Below are positions 1 through 6,158 of a DNA stretch of 9,515 nucleotides, one piece after another (the stretch's first letter is position 1; the number at the start of each line of letters is the position of its first letter). The stretch is from Nitrospinota bacterium (lineage in GTDB: Bacteria > JADFOP01): the NCBI GenBank assembly GCA_022562795.1, contig JADFOP010000059.1, positions 1-9,515 of the forward strand, written 5' to 3'. The translations under genes and the position numbers were made by a program. The notes under the pieces were generated by a model. The model saw only the letters and a list, made by a program, of their open reading frames with translations, made no database searches and was not told the DNA's origin.

Positions 1-273
1 TACTTCTCCGTTTTCGACATAATTACCAACCTGCCAGCAGATACTGCCTCGCGGAGAGAGAATTCTCACACATTCTTTTATAACCTGGGCCTGTTGCTTT
101 AGGTATGTTTCAAGCTTTATCTTACGTTCGTAAGCTTTCCCGATATTATAGGGAGGTGACGTAACTACAAGTGCAGCTGCGCCATTGGGGATTTGTTGCA
201 GCAGATCGAGGCAAGACCCGTGATAAAGGACAACTTTAGCTTCACTTGAGTACGAACGTTCAATCAGCTGCAT
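1..273 (-). CDS. DNA methyltransferase, N4-cytosine type, N-terminal part (cut by window edge)
   Basis: Reading the minus strand from ATG at 273 gives 91 codons open to the window edge. Residues about 13-18 read KVVLYH, then GSCLDLL, the usual N-terminal motif of beta-class methyltransferases (often LYxGDxL). This is followed by VVTSPPYNIGKAYE, which is catalytic motif IV. SPPY is the form typical of N4-cytosine enzymes, whereas DPPY or NPPY is typical of N6-adenine enzymes. Further on, ILSPRGSICWQVGNYVENGE matches the segment that follows motif IV in this family. Motif IV lies near the N-terminus, so the SAM-binding motif I should lie beyond the edge. The start at 273 is about 33 nt below a promoter candidate. 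There is no clear Shine-Dalgarno sequence, and TTG at 294 is an alternative start. G+C is about 45%, well below the operons to the right, which suggests acquisition by transfer. It could belong to a restriction-modification system or be an orphan methylase; the neighbour to the left is not visible. Confidence 0.88.
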   Translation of the reverse strand, partial: MQLIERSYSSEAKVVLYHGSCLDLLQQIPNGAAALVVTSPPYNIGKAYERKIKLETYLKQQAQVIKECVRILSPRGSICWQVGNYVENGEV

Positions 274-312
274 GGCACATCTGGGGATATCCAATATGTT
301 GGACGTTTGATA

Positions 313-342
313 AATAAAAACACAAGATGTTGTGGATGTCAA
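313..342 (-). promoter_or_regulatory. Candidate sigma-70 promoter of the methyltransferase gene
   Basis: On the minus strand a perfect -35 TTGACA (342-337) is followed after 18 nt by TTTATT (318-313), which matches 4 of 6 positions of TATAAT. Transcription would begin near 306, leaving a leader of about 33 nt before ATG 273. The -35 box overlaps the only more distal in-frame TTG codon (342-340), which argues against an earlier start. Confidence 0.5.
321..334. promoter_or_regulatory. Inverted repeat inside the methyltransferase promoter spacer (candidate operator)
   Basis: CACAA (321-325), GATG, TTGTG (330-334) is a perfect 5-bp-arm inverted repeat. It lies exactly between the candidate -35 and -10 boxes, where a repressor or the methylase itself could block RNA polymerase. 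The arms are short, so chance is possible. Confidence 0.25.
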
Positions 343-612
343 GTAGAATTTGCATCACTCAATCAAATCCTGGGGAAGGGAAGAGAGAACCCTCCCTTGA
401 GAGTTTCATCATTTTCCTTCCTAGGACGATTAAGAGGTTTAATAACTTACAAGTTTACCAAAGAAAATCTTTTCTAGGCCAACATTTAGCGGAAAGCTAA
501 GTCCTTCCCGCACTCCGAACCCCGCCCCTAGCAGTCGGAGCCCCACCCCCCGGAATATTCCTGCCTCTTTGGTGTTTTGTGGTAAGAAGAGCCGCAAGAA
601 GGAGTGAGGGGC
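343..612. other. Intergenic region between the methyltransferase and the DUF3179 operon
   Basis: No coding region is supported here. Visible structures are a bulged hairpin GGGAAGGG (373-380) with CCCTCCC (390-396), an inverted repeat AGAAAA-TC-TTTTCT (462-475), a pair CTCCGA/TCGGAG near 515-541, and a perfect 10-bp palindrome GGAATATTCC (552-561). Base composition changes from AT-rich to GC-rich at about 500. I could not find a convincing -35/-10 pair for the plus-strand operon. The hairpin at 373-396 lacks a clean T-tract and is not called a terminator. Confidence 0.5.
599..604 (+). promoter_or_regulatory. Ribosome binding site that sets the start of the DUF3179 gene
   Basis: AAGGAG at 599-604 lies 8 nt before ATG 613. 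An in-frame GTG at 604 overlaps the last base of this site and therefore cannot use it, so ATG 613 is preferred. Confidence 0.75.
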
Positions 613-1689
613 ATGACCGCCAAGAAGCGCTCGTTGATTATTTTATTGCTGTGCGCCGCCCTGGGGCTCGCTCTCGCCGTGGCCTCGGCCGCCTGGGGGC
701 AGAACCTCCGGGGATTTGCAATGCACAACGGCTTCGACCTCACCTATAGCTTGGTCCCCCGCGAAGAGATTCTTTCGGGCGGCCCGCCGAAGGACGGCAT
801 TCCGGCCCTCACCAGCCCCCGCTTCCTCAAGGCCGGCCAGGCCGGCTACCTCTTTGACGACGATCTGGTCGTCGGGGTGGTCTTCAACGAGGAAGCCCGG
901 GCCTATCCGCTTCGCATTCTGGTCTGGCACGAAAACGTCAACGATGTGGTGGGCGGCTTACCCATCGCAGTCACCTACTGCCCGCTTTGTAACTCGGCCT
1001 TCGTCTTCGACCGTAGGGTCGGCGGAGCCGTCCGGGAGTTCGGGGTAAGCGGGCTCCTTTGGAACTCCAACGTGTTGCTCTACGACCGCCAGCCAGACGA
1101 CCGCGCCGAAAGCCTGTGGAGCCAGGTTAAGATGGCCGCGGTGGCGGGGCCCGCCGCTCAAGCGGGCTTGCGGATGAGGTTATTGCCGTCGGAGCTAACC
1201 ACATGGCGAGAGTGGGTGGAGCGTCATCCAGCCTCCAATGTGCTTTCAGACCAGACAGGCTATCGTCGAAACTACGGAGTCTCGCCGTACGGCTCCTACT
1301 TCGCCACCGACCGGCTAATGTTCCCCGTCAGGGCGGGCCAGCCGCGCCCCGAGCGGTTTCGCAACAAGGAGCCCATGGTCCTCGTCCAGGCAGGAGAGGC
1401 GCTTAAGGCCTACGCCGTCCGTGACGTGGCGGCGGCAGCCGGGGATAACGGGTGGGTCGAAGATACCGTGGGCCGGAAGCGGCTTCGCCTAACCTATCTG
1501 GAAGCAGGCGACACCGTACGGGTCGAGACTCTCTCCGGCGAAGGTGAGCAGACGCCCGTGGCCTACGCCTTCTGGTTCGCCCTGAGCTCGATGCTGCCGG
1601 AGGTCGAGGTCTACGAGCCCCCCGCGGCGTCCGGGGCCGTGGCAAACAAGGGTCCCTCATCGCCATCGACCAGTCTGGCCCAAGAATGA
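613..1689 (+). CDS. Exported DUF3179 domain-containing protein
   Basis: A 358-residue protein. A basic N-terminus (MTAKKR) and a hydrophobic stretch (residues about 8-27) ending in ASAAWG form a signal peptide, so the mature protein should be exported. No canonical lipobox is seen: the cysteine at 14 follows Leu-Leu-Leu and lacks the small residue at -1. Residues about 60-335 match the DUF3179 family. Hallmarks are ARAYPLRILVWHENVNDVVGG (95-115), then the conserved VTYCPLCNSAFVF (120-132, with Cys123 and Cys126), GLLWNSNVLLYDR (147-159), ESLWSQ (166-171), and the C-terminal AFWFALSSMLPEVEVY (319-334). The biochemical function of DUF3179 is not established. The CPLC pair could bind a metal or act as a redox thiol pair, which is inference. 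It is the first gene of a four-gene plus-strand operon, and its TGA overlaps the next ATG (ATGA). Confidence 0.9.
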   Translation: MTAKKRSLIILLLCAALGLALAVASAAWGQNLRGFAMHNGFDLTYSLVPREEILSGGPPKDGIPALTSPRFLKAGQAGYLFDDDLVVGVVFNEEARAYPLRILVWHENVNDVVGGLPIAVTYCPLCNSAFVFDRRVGGAVREFGVSGLLWNSNVLLYDRQPDDRAESLWSQVKMAAVAGPAAQAGLRMRLLPSELTTWREWVERHPASNVLSDQTGYRRNYGVSPYGSYFATDRLMFPVRAGQPRPERFRNKEPMVLVQAGEALKAYAVRDVAAAAGDNGWVEDTVGRKRLRLTYLEAGDTVRVETLSGEGEQTPVAYAFWFALSSMLPEVEVYEPPAASGAVANKGPSSPSTSLAQE

Positions 1690-1886
1690 TAAAGGGCTCC
1701 CTGGCGCAGATCCAGAATATCCATACCGAAGAGTTGTACAACGGCCATGGCGAGTCGGCTCAAGCCGTGTTAAACTTCGTAAGTCGATACATCGGCAGGG
1801 AAGACAGAGATTACCTGGCCATGAAACCCTATAGCATCCACTATACCGACTACGACTGGTCCTTGAACGAGCAGCGGGAAGGATGA
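1686..1886 (+). CDS. Small hypothetical protein (66 aa) between DUF3179 and VTT genes
   Basis: I do not recognise this protein. It starts at ATG 1686 in an ATGA overlap with the DUF3179 stop and ends 4 nt before the next start, which is exactly where a translationally coupled operon gene would sit. It is soluble-looking, with no membrane segment, signal peptide or cysteine. It is rich in His and Tyr near the end (YSIHYTDYDW, residues 49-58) and has charged segments (SRYIGREDRDYL, 33-44). It appears less GC-rich than its neighbours. No strong Shine-Dalgarno sequence precedes the start, so translation would rely on re-initiation after DUF3179. It may instead be a non-coding remnant, but its perfect fit between two genes favours a real gene. 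Confidence 0.55.
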   Translation: MIKGSLAQIQNIHTEELYNGHGESAQAVLNFVSRYIGREDRDYLAMKPYSIHYTDYDWSLNEQREG

Positions 1887-1890
1887 GGCA

Positions 1891-2661
1891 ATGACAGGGG
1901 AGGAGCCCACTACGGCTCGGCCCTCGGCCCCGAGCCATCACGTCCATGCCTCCGGCTGGTGGCGGCCGGTTGGGCTTGTAGGGCTCATCGTCGCCATCCT
2001 GCTGCTTTCGAAGTTCTTCGGGCTCGGCGAGCGGCTGGGCGCCGTGCGCGACTGGATTGGCACGCTGGGGGCCTGGGGCCCCGCGGTTTTTGTTTTGATC
2101 TACGTTGCGGCGACCGTGGCGGCCGTGCCGGGCTCGGTCCTGACGGTGGGCGCGGGAGCCCTATTCGGCTCCATCCTGGGGGTCGTCCTGGTCAGTGTGG
2201 CCTCCACCCTGGGGGCCAGCCTCGCCTTTTTGGTCGCCCGATACTTCGCCAGAGACGCCGCCGCTAGGTGGTTCTCTAGCAACGAAAAGTTCCGTCGGCT
2301 CGATAGGCTCACCGAAGAGCACGGGGCGATAATCGTGGCGTTGACGCGGCTCACCCCCATCTTTCCCTTCAATCTGCTCAATTACGGTTTCGGACTCACC
2401 CGGGTGCCGTTCTCGACCTACGTCTTCTGGTCCTGGCTCTGCATGCTGCCGGGCACCGTGCTCTACGTCGTCGGGGCCGACGCCCTGGCCCGGGGTCTCT
2501 CCCAAGGCCGCCTCCCCTGGGGACTGGTCGGGGCGCTCGCGGGGGCTGGAGTGGTCCTGGCCCTCCTGATCCGCTACGCCCGCCGAACCCTTCAGGCGAA
2601 GGAAACAGATACGGTGGCCGAGGCCGCTTCCGCCAAGGTGGAGCCCTCCCACCATGCATGA
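1891..2661 (+). CDS. TVP38/TMEM64 (VTT/DedA-superfamily) integral membrane protein
   Basis: A 256-residue polytopic inner-membrane protein. There is a cytosolic-looking N-terminus (1-23) and a first membrane segment at about 26-46. The VTT core spans about 62-200, with AAVPGSVLTVGAGALFG (77-93), the Gly-rich GVVLVSVASTLGASLAFLVAR (97-117) and the re-entrant region LTRLTPIFPFNLLNYGFGLT (151-170). The last membrane segment is at about 210-228, followed by a hydrophilic tail. The LTRLTPIFPFNLLNY arginine-proline segment is diagnostic of the TVP38 group. DedA/VTT relatives are linked to lipid scrambling or transport; the substrate here is unknown. The start at 1891 is supported by AAGGA (1879-1883) 7 nt upstream. 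The stop overlaps the following oxidoreductase by 8 nt. Related genomes carry the same pair as one fused polypeptide, which supports a joint function. Confidence 0.9.
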   Translation: MTGEEPTTARPSAPSHHVHASGWWRPVGLVGLIVAILLLSKFFGLGERLGAVRDWIGTLGAWGPAVFVLIYVAATVAAVPGSVLTVGAGALFGSILGVVLVSVASTLGASLAFLVARYFARDAAARWFSSNEKFRRLDRLTEEHGAIIVALTRLTPIFPFNLLNYGFGLTRVPFSTYVFWSWLCMLPGTVLYVVGADALARGLSQGRLPWGLVGALAGAGVVLALLIRYARRTLQAKETDTVAEAASAKVEPSHHA

Positions 2662-4177
2662 TGTCCCGGACGTCCCTCCCCACGATGAGCACAACGCCGC
2701 TCTGGTGGCCAACGTCCACCCCCCCGACTGGAAGAACCCTGAGCCTGCGCCGCGCTACAACTTAGTCGTCATTGGAGCGGGGACAGCAGGCCTGGTGACC
2801 GCCGCGGGGGCGTCTCTCCTGGGAGCCAAGGTCGCCCTCGTGGAGCGGCACCTCTTGGGGGGAGACTGCCTGAACACGGGATGCGTGCCCTCGAAAAGCA
2901 TCATCCGCTCCGCGCGCTCCTTTGCCGACGTCCACGACGCCCACCGCTTCGGCGTTCGCGTCCCCGAGGGCACGGATGTCGATTTTGGCGCCGTCATGGA
3001 GCGGATGCGCCGCATCCGAAGTCGGATCAGCGCTCACGACTCAGCCCGGCGGTTTAAAGAAGAGTTTGGTGTGGACATCTTTCTGGGCGGTGCCCGGTTC
3101 GCGGGGCCTGAGACGGTCGAGGTCGAAGGCACTCCGCTGCGTTTCAAAAGAGCCGTCATCGCCACGGGGGCTCGGCCCGTTGAGCCGCCCATTGATGGCC
3201 TCCACGAAGCCGGCTACCTCACCAACGAGACCGTCTTCTCTCTAACGGAGCGGCCGGGCCGCCTGCTGGTGGTCGGTGGAGGCCCCTTGGGATGCGAGCT
3301 GGCACAGGCCTTCCGCCGATTGGGCTCCGAGGTGATCCTCGTGGAGATGGCCCCGCAGGTGCTCATCCGCGAGGACCCCGACGCGGCCCAGGTTCTGACC
3401 GAGGCATTGGCACGGGATGGGGTCTCGATCAAGTTAAATACGGTTGTTGGGAAGGTGGTCCTATCAGGCTCCGAGAAGCTCATCCACCTGGAGGGCGTCG
3501 GGGGCGAGGAGGTAGTCACGGTTGATGAGATTCTCCTCAGTGCCGGGCGCGCGCCCAACGTCGAGGGCCTCAACCTCGAGGCCGTCGGGGTCCGCTACGA
3601 TACGAAAGGCGGTGTGGTGGTCAACGACCACCTCCAGACTACCAACGGTCGCATCTACGCCGCAGGCGACGTCTGCATGGCCTACAGGTTCACCCACGCC
3701 GCCGACGCGGCCGCGCGCATCGTCATCCAAAACTCACTGTTTCTCGGGCGAAAGAGACTGAGCGGACTGACCATTCCCTGGTGCACCTACACTGACCCGG
3801 AGATTGCCCGCGTGGGGTTGAACGAAGAGGAGGCCCGCCAGCGGGGTGTCCCGGTCGAGACGTTCGTCAGGCCCCTTGCAGATGTGGACCGGGCCATCAC
3901 CGACGGCGATGAAGAGGGGTTCGTCAAAATTCACGTCAAGCGAGGCTCCGACACAATTCTCGGCGCCACAATCGTCGCCCGTCACGCGGGCGAGATGATC
4001 AGCCAGGTCACCCTGGCGATGGTTGGCAAGGTGGGTCTGAAGACCCTCTCCAACGTCATCCATCCCTACCCGACCCAGGCCGAGGCCATCAGGCAGGCGG
4101 CAGACGCCTACCAGAGAGGCCGCCTCACCCCCCGCCTCAAGAGGTTTTTGAGCCGATGGCTTACCTGGAGGCGATAG
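2654..4177 (+). CDS. FAD-dependent pyridine nucleotide-disulfide oxidoreductase, mercuric-reductase-like
   Basis: A 507-residue class I flavin disulfide reductase. The FAD-binding GAGTAG is at 41-46. The redox motif GGDCLNTGCVPSK spans 69-81, with active cysteines Cys72 and Cys77. A second Rossmann motif GGGPLG (208-213) has Glu231 ending its second strand, which favours NADH over NADPH. AAGDV (336-340) is the second FAD contact. The dimerisation domain follows, with TYTDPEIARVG (378-388) and the catalytic HPYPTQAE (His470, Glu477). It lacks the N-terminal heavy-metal domain and the C-terminal Cys-Cys pair of true MerA, so mercury reduction is not supported. It probably reduces a disulfide or another acceptor linked to its VTT partner. 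The N-terminal 33 residues precede the fold and may contact the membrane protein. AAGGTGGAG (2635-2643) is the likely ribosome binding site. Confidence 0.9.
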   Translation: MHDVPDVPPHDEHNAALVANVHPPDWKNPEPAPRYNLVVIGAGTAGLVTAAGASLLGAKVALVERHLLGGDCLNTGCVPSKSIIRSARSFADVHDAHRFGVRVPEGTDVDFGAVMERMRRIRSRISAHDSARRFKEEFGVDIFLGGARFAGPETVEVEGTPLRFKRAVIATGARPVEPPIDGLHEAGYLTNETVFSLTERPGRLLVVGGGPLGCELAQAFRRLGSEVILVEMAPQVLIREDPDAAQVLTEALARDGVSIKLNTVVGKVVLSGSEKLIHLEGVGGEEVVTVDEILLSAGRAPNVEGLNLEAVGVRYDTKGGVVVNDHLQTTNGRIYAAGDVCMAYRFTHAADAAARIVIQNSLFLGRKRLSGLTIPWCTYTDPEIARVGLNEEEARQRGVPVETFVRPLADVDRAITDGDEEGFVKIHVKRGSDTILGATIVARHAGEMISQVTLAMVGKVGLKTLSNVIHPYPTQAEAIRQAADAYQRGRLTPRLKRFLSRWLTWRR

Positions 4178-4256
4178 CCAGCCGCGGCTTCGCCGCCTAC
4201 GTCTTAGGGAGGTGGTAGAATAGTATCACTGGGAGCGCTGAGGTACCGAACAGCGG

Positions 4257-4295
4257 AAAAGAAACCGGGGCGGGCCGCGGAGGCGGCCCGCCCCG
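4257..4295 (-). terminator. Strong intrinsic terminator of the rpoD operon, between converging operons
   Basis: A perfect 13-bp GC stem (4266-4278 with 4283-4295) closes on a 4-nt loop. On the minus strand it is followed by TTTCTTTT (4264-4257), and it starts 22 nt after the rpoD stop. On the plus strand the run after the stem is weak (TTAATG). It may still stop transcripts of the oxidoreductase operon, which ends 88 nt away. Confidence 0.88.
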
Positions 4296-4317
4296 TTAAT
4301 GTATGTGATCGTGAAGC

Positions 4318-6066
4318 TTAAAATCCGTCGTTGAAGCTCTTGAGCTTTTTCGACCGGCTGGGATGTTTGAGCTTCCGGAGCGCTTTAGCCTCAATCTGTC
4401 GGATCCGCTCGCGCGTGACGGCGAAGTCCTGTCCAACCTCTTCGAGGGTATGCTCCGTATCGTCTCCGATGCCGAACCGCTTTCTAAGCACCCGCTCCTC
4501 GCGCGGCGTGAGGGTCTGCAGCACACGTATTGTCTGTTCCTTCAAGTTCACGCGGCTGACCGCCTCGCCGGGTGACATGATTTTCTTGTCCTCGATAAAG
4601 TCGCCCAGGAGGCTGTCTTCCTCCTCACCAATCGGTGTTTCCAGGCTGATGGGCTCCTTGGCAATCTTCAGCACCTTGCGGACCTTATCCACGGAGAGAT
4701 CCATCCGCTCGGCGATCTCCTCGGGCACGGGCTCCCGCCCGTTCTCCTGGACCAGTTGGCGGCTCGTGCGAATGAGCTTGTTGATGGTCTCGATCATGTG
4801 GACCGGTATCCGGATGGTGCGGGCCTGGTCGGCGATGGCACGCGTAATGGCTTGACGAATCCACCAGGTGGCGTATGTGGAAAACTTGTAGCCGCGCCTA
4901 TATTCGAATTTGTCAACGGCCTTCATGAGGCCGATGTTGCCTTCCTGGATGAGGTCTAGAAACTGGAGCCCCCGGTTGGTGTACTTCTTGGCAATGGAGA
5001 CCACCAGCCGTAAGTTGGCCTCCGCCAGCTCCCGCTTTGCCTCCCTGTCTTTCCCCTTGCCGGCCCCGATGGCGCGGATCGTCAATTTGAGGTCGTCTTG
5101 CGAGACATGGGCTTCCATCTCAACCCGCCGAACCTTCCGGCGGCTGTTGCGGATCCTCCGGTCGGCCTCCTGTAAGGTGTCGTACGAGAGGCCAAGCTCT
5201 TTTTCGATCCGCTTACGCCTGTGGGCTCCGTCCATCGAGCGCGTAGCGCGGCGGAGCTCTTCGTTTGTGAGACCAACACGGTCCAGGACTTCTTGGATTT
5301 CTTGCTCAGCCTGGACGAGCCGTCGGTGGAACCCCTCGATCTTGGCCACTATCTTCTCGACTTGGGTCACGTTGAGGCGGACCTCATGGAGCAGCTCCCC
5401 CGTCTTCTGTTGGCAGCGTTGCTCCTCAGCCTCCTGGGCCTCCAGAGCCCGGCCCCTTAAGCGCTTGCCCGCCCGGGCGGCTTTGAGCTTCTCCATTCGT
5501 GTATCCAACGATTTGAGGTGTGTTACGAGCTTGAGGACGCGGGTAGTTTCATCGCCATCGGCCTTTCGCTCTTCGCCGCTGGCGGTCTGGACTATCTCGC
5601 CTATCGAGAGCTGCTTGGCCCGCAGCTTGTCTCCCTGAGCGATGACCTCCTTGGCCGCGATGGGTGCCCGCAGGATGGCGTCGACGACATCGTTGTAGCC
5701 CTCTTCGATGCGTTTGGCAATTTCCACCTCGCCCGCGCGCGTCAGCAAAGGAATTGTTCCCATCTCCCGCAGGTACATCCGAACAGGGTCATCGGTCTTG
5801 CCAGGCTGGTCCCCCAGGTCGAGGCTTTCCTTGCCCGCCGGCCTGTCGCGTTCCTCGACCCGCAGCTTGCGCCGGCCTTCCTCGGTATCGGCGTCGATAA
5901 CATCGATGTCATTCTCACTGAAAATCACCATGATGTCATCAATTTGTTCGGGAGAGACAATGTCGCTAGGGAGCAGATCATTGACCTCATCGTAGGTCAA
6001 ATAGCCCTTCTCCTTGCCGAGGGAGATGAGATCCTCCAGCCCCTTGAGTTTTTCCTTATTCGTCAT
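4318..6066 (-). CDS. rpoD: RNA polymerase primary sigma factor RpoD (sigma-70)
   Basis: A 582-residue housekeeping sigma factor that directs RNA polymerase to promoters. Region 1.1 is at about 4-58. Region 1.2 is at 92-125 ([11 protein letters not shown] then EIAKRIEEG). A large, charged, helical non-conserved region covers about 127-345. Region 2 starts with [20 protein letters not shown] (351-370), continues with [17 protein letters not shown] (371-387), and carries the -10-recognition helix [15 protein letters not shown] (397-411). Region 3 is at about 428-505. Region 4.2 has the -35-binding helix-turn-helix from TLEEVG (540) to [12 protein letters not shown] (555-566). The ATG at 6066 follows a run of six G (6072-6077) at 5 nt. 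A stronger GGAGG (6093-6097) lies too far upstream to serve directly. It is the last gene of the rpsU-yqeY-dnaG-rpoD operon, 92 nt below dnaG, and has its own promoter candidate. Confidence 0.98.
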   Translation of the reverse strand: MTNKEKLKGLEDLISLGKEKGYLTYDEVNDLLPSDIVSPEQIDDIMVIFSENDIDVIDADTEEGRRKLRVEERDRPAGKESLDLGDQPGKTDDPVRMYLREMGTIPLLTRAGEVEIAKRIEEGYNDVVDAILRAPIAAKEVIAQGDKLRAKQLSIGEIVQTASGEERKADGDETTRVLKLVTHLKSLDTRMEKLKAARAGKRLRGRALEAQEAEEQRCQQKTGELLHEVRLNVTQVEKIVAKIEGFHRRLVQAEQEIQEVLDRVGLTNEELRRATRSMDGAHRRKRIEKELGLSYDTLQEADRRIRNSRRKVRRVEMEAHVSQDDLKLTIRAIGAGKGKDREAKRELAEANLRLVVSIAKKYTNRGLQFLDLIQEGNIGLMKAVDKFEYRRGYKFSTYATWWIRQAITRAIADQARTIRIPVHMIETINKLIRTSRQLVQENGREPVPEEIAERMDLSVDKVRKVLKIAKEPISLETPIGEEEDSLLGDFIEDKKIMSPGEAVSRVNLKEQTIRVLQTLTPREERVLRKRFGIGDDTEHTLEEVGQDFAVTRERIRQIEAKALRKLKHPSRSKKLKSFNDGF

Positions 6067-6111
6067 GGATTCCCCCCTACCTACTTGGCCTTCCTCCAGT
6101 TATACGAATTA

Positions 6112-6139
6112 AATATAGGCAATTTGCGAATTTAAGCAA
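6112..6139 (-). promoter_or_regulatory. Candidate internal promoter of rpoD
   Basis: In the AT-rich 92-nt dnaG-rpoD spacer the minus strand shows TTGCTT (6139-6134), 16 nt, TATATT (6117-6112). Initiation near 6105 would give a leader of about 39 nt. A separate rpoD promoter would allow more sigma factor than primase; in E. coli internal promoters for rpoD lie within dnaG instead. Confidence 0.5.
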
Positions 6140-6158
6140 ACTTTATTGGCCAGCCGCA

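Noticed and set aside
373-410. Intrinsic terminator at the hairpin GGGAAGGG/CCCTCCC
   Set aside because: The stem has a bulge, no continuous T-run follows on either strand, and no gene on either strand ends nearby.
604-612. GTG start at 604 for the DUF3179 gene
   Set aside because: It overlaps the AAGGAG ribosome binding site; ATG 613 has the ideal 8-nt spacing.
2161-2719. Minus-strand frames opposite the VTT gene
   Set aside because: Composition is Pro/Arg/Gly-rich as expected from antisense of a GC-rich gene, and they run across the VTT-reductase junction.
4910-6135. Long plus-strand open frames opposite rpoD
   Set aside because: They lie antisense to an unmistakable sigma factor, have serine/arginine-rich low-complexity composition, and show no ribosome binding site or known motif.
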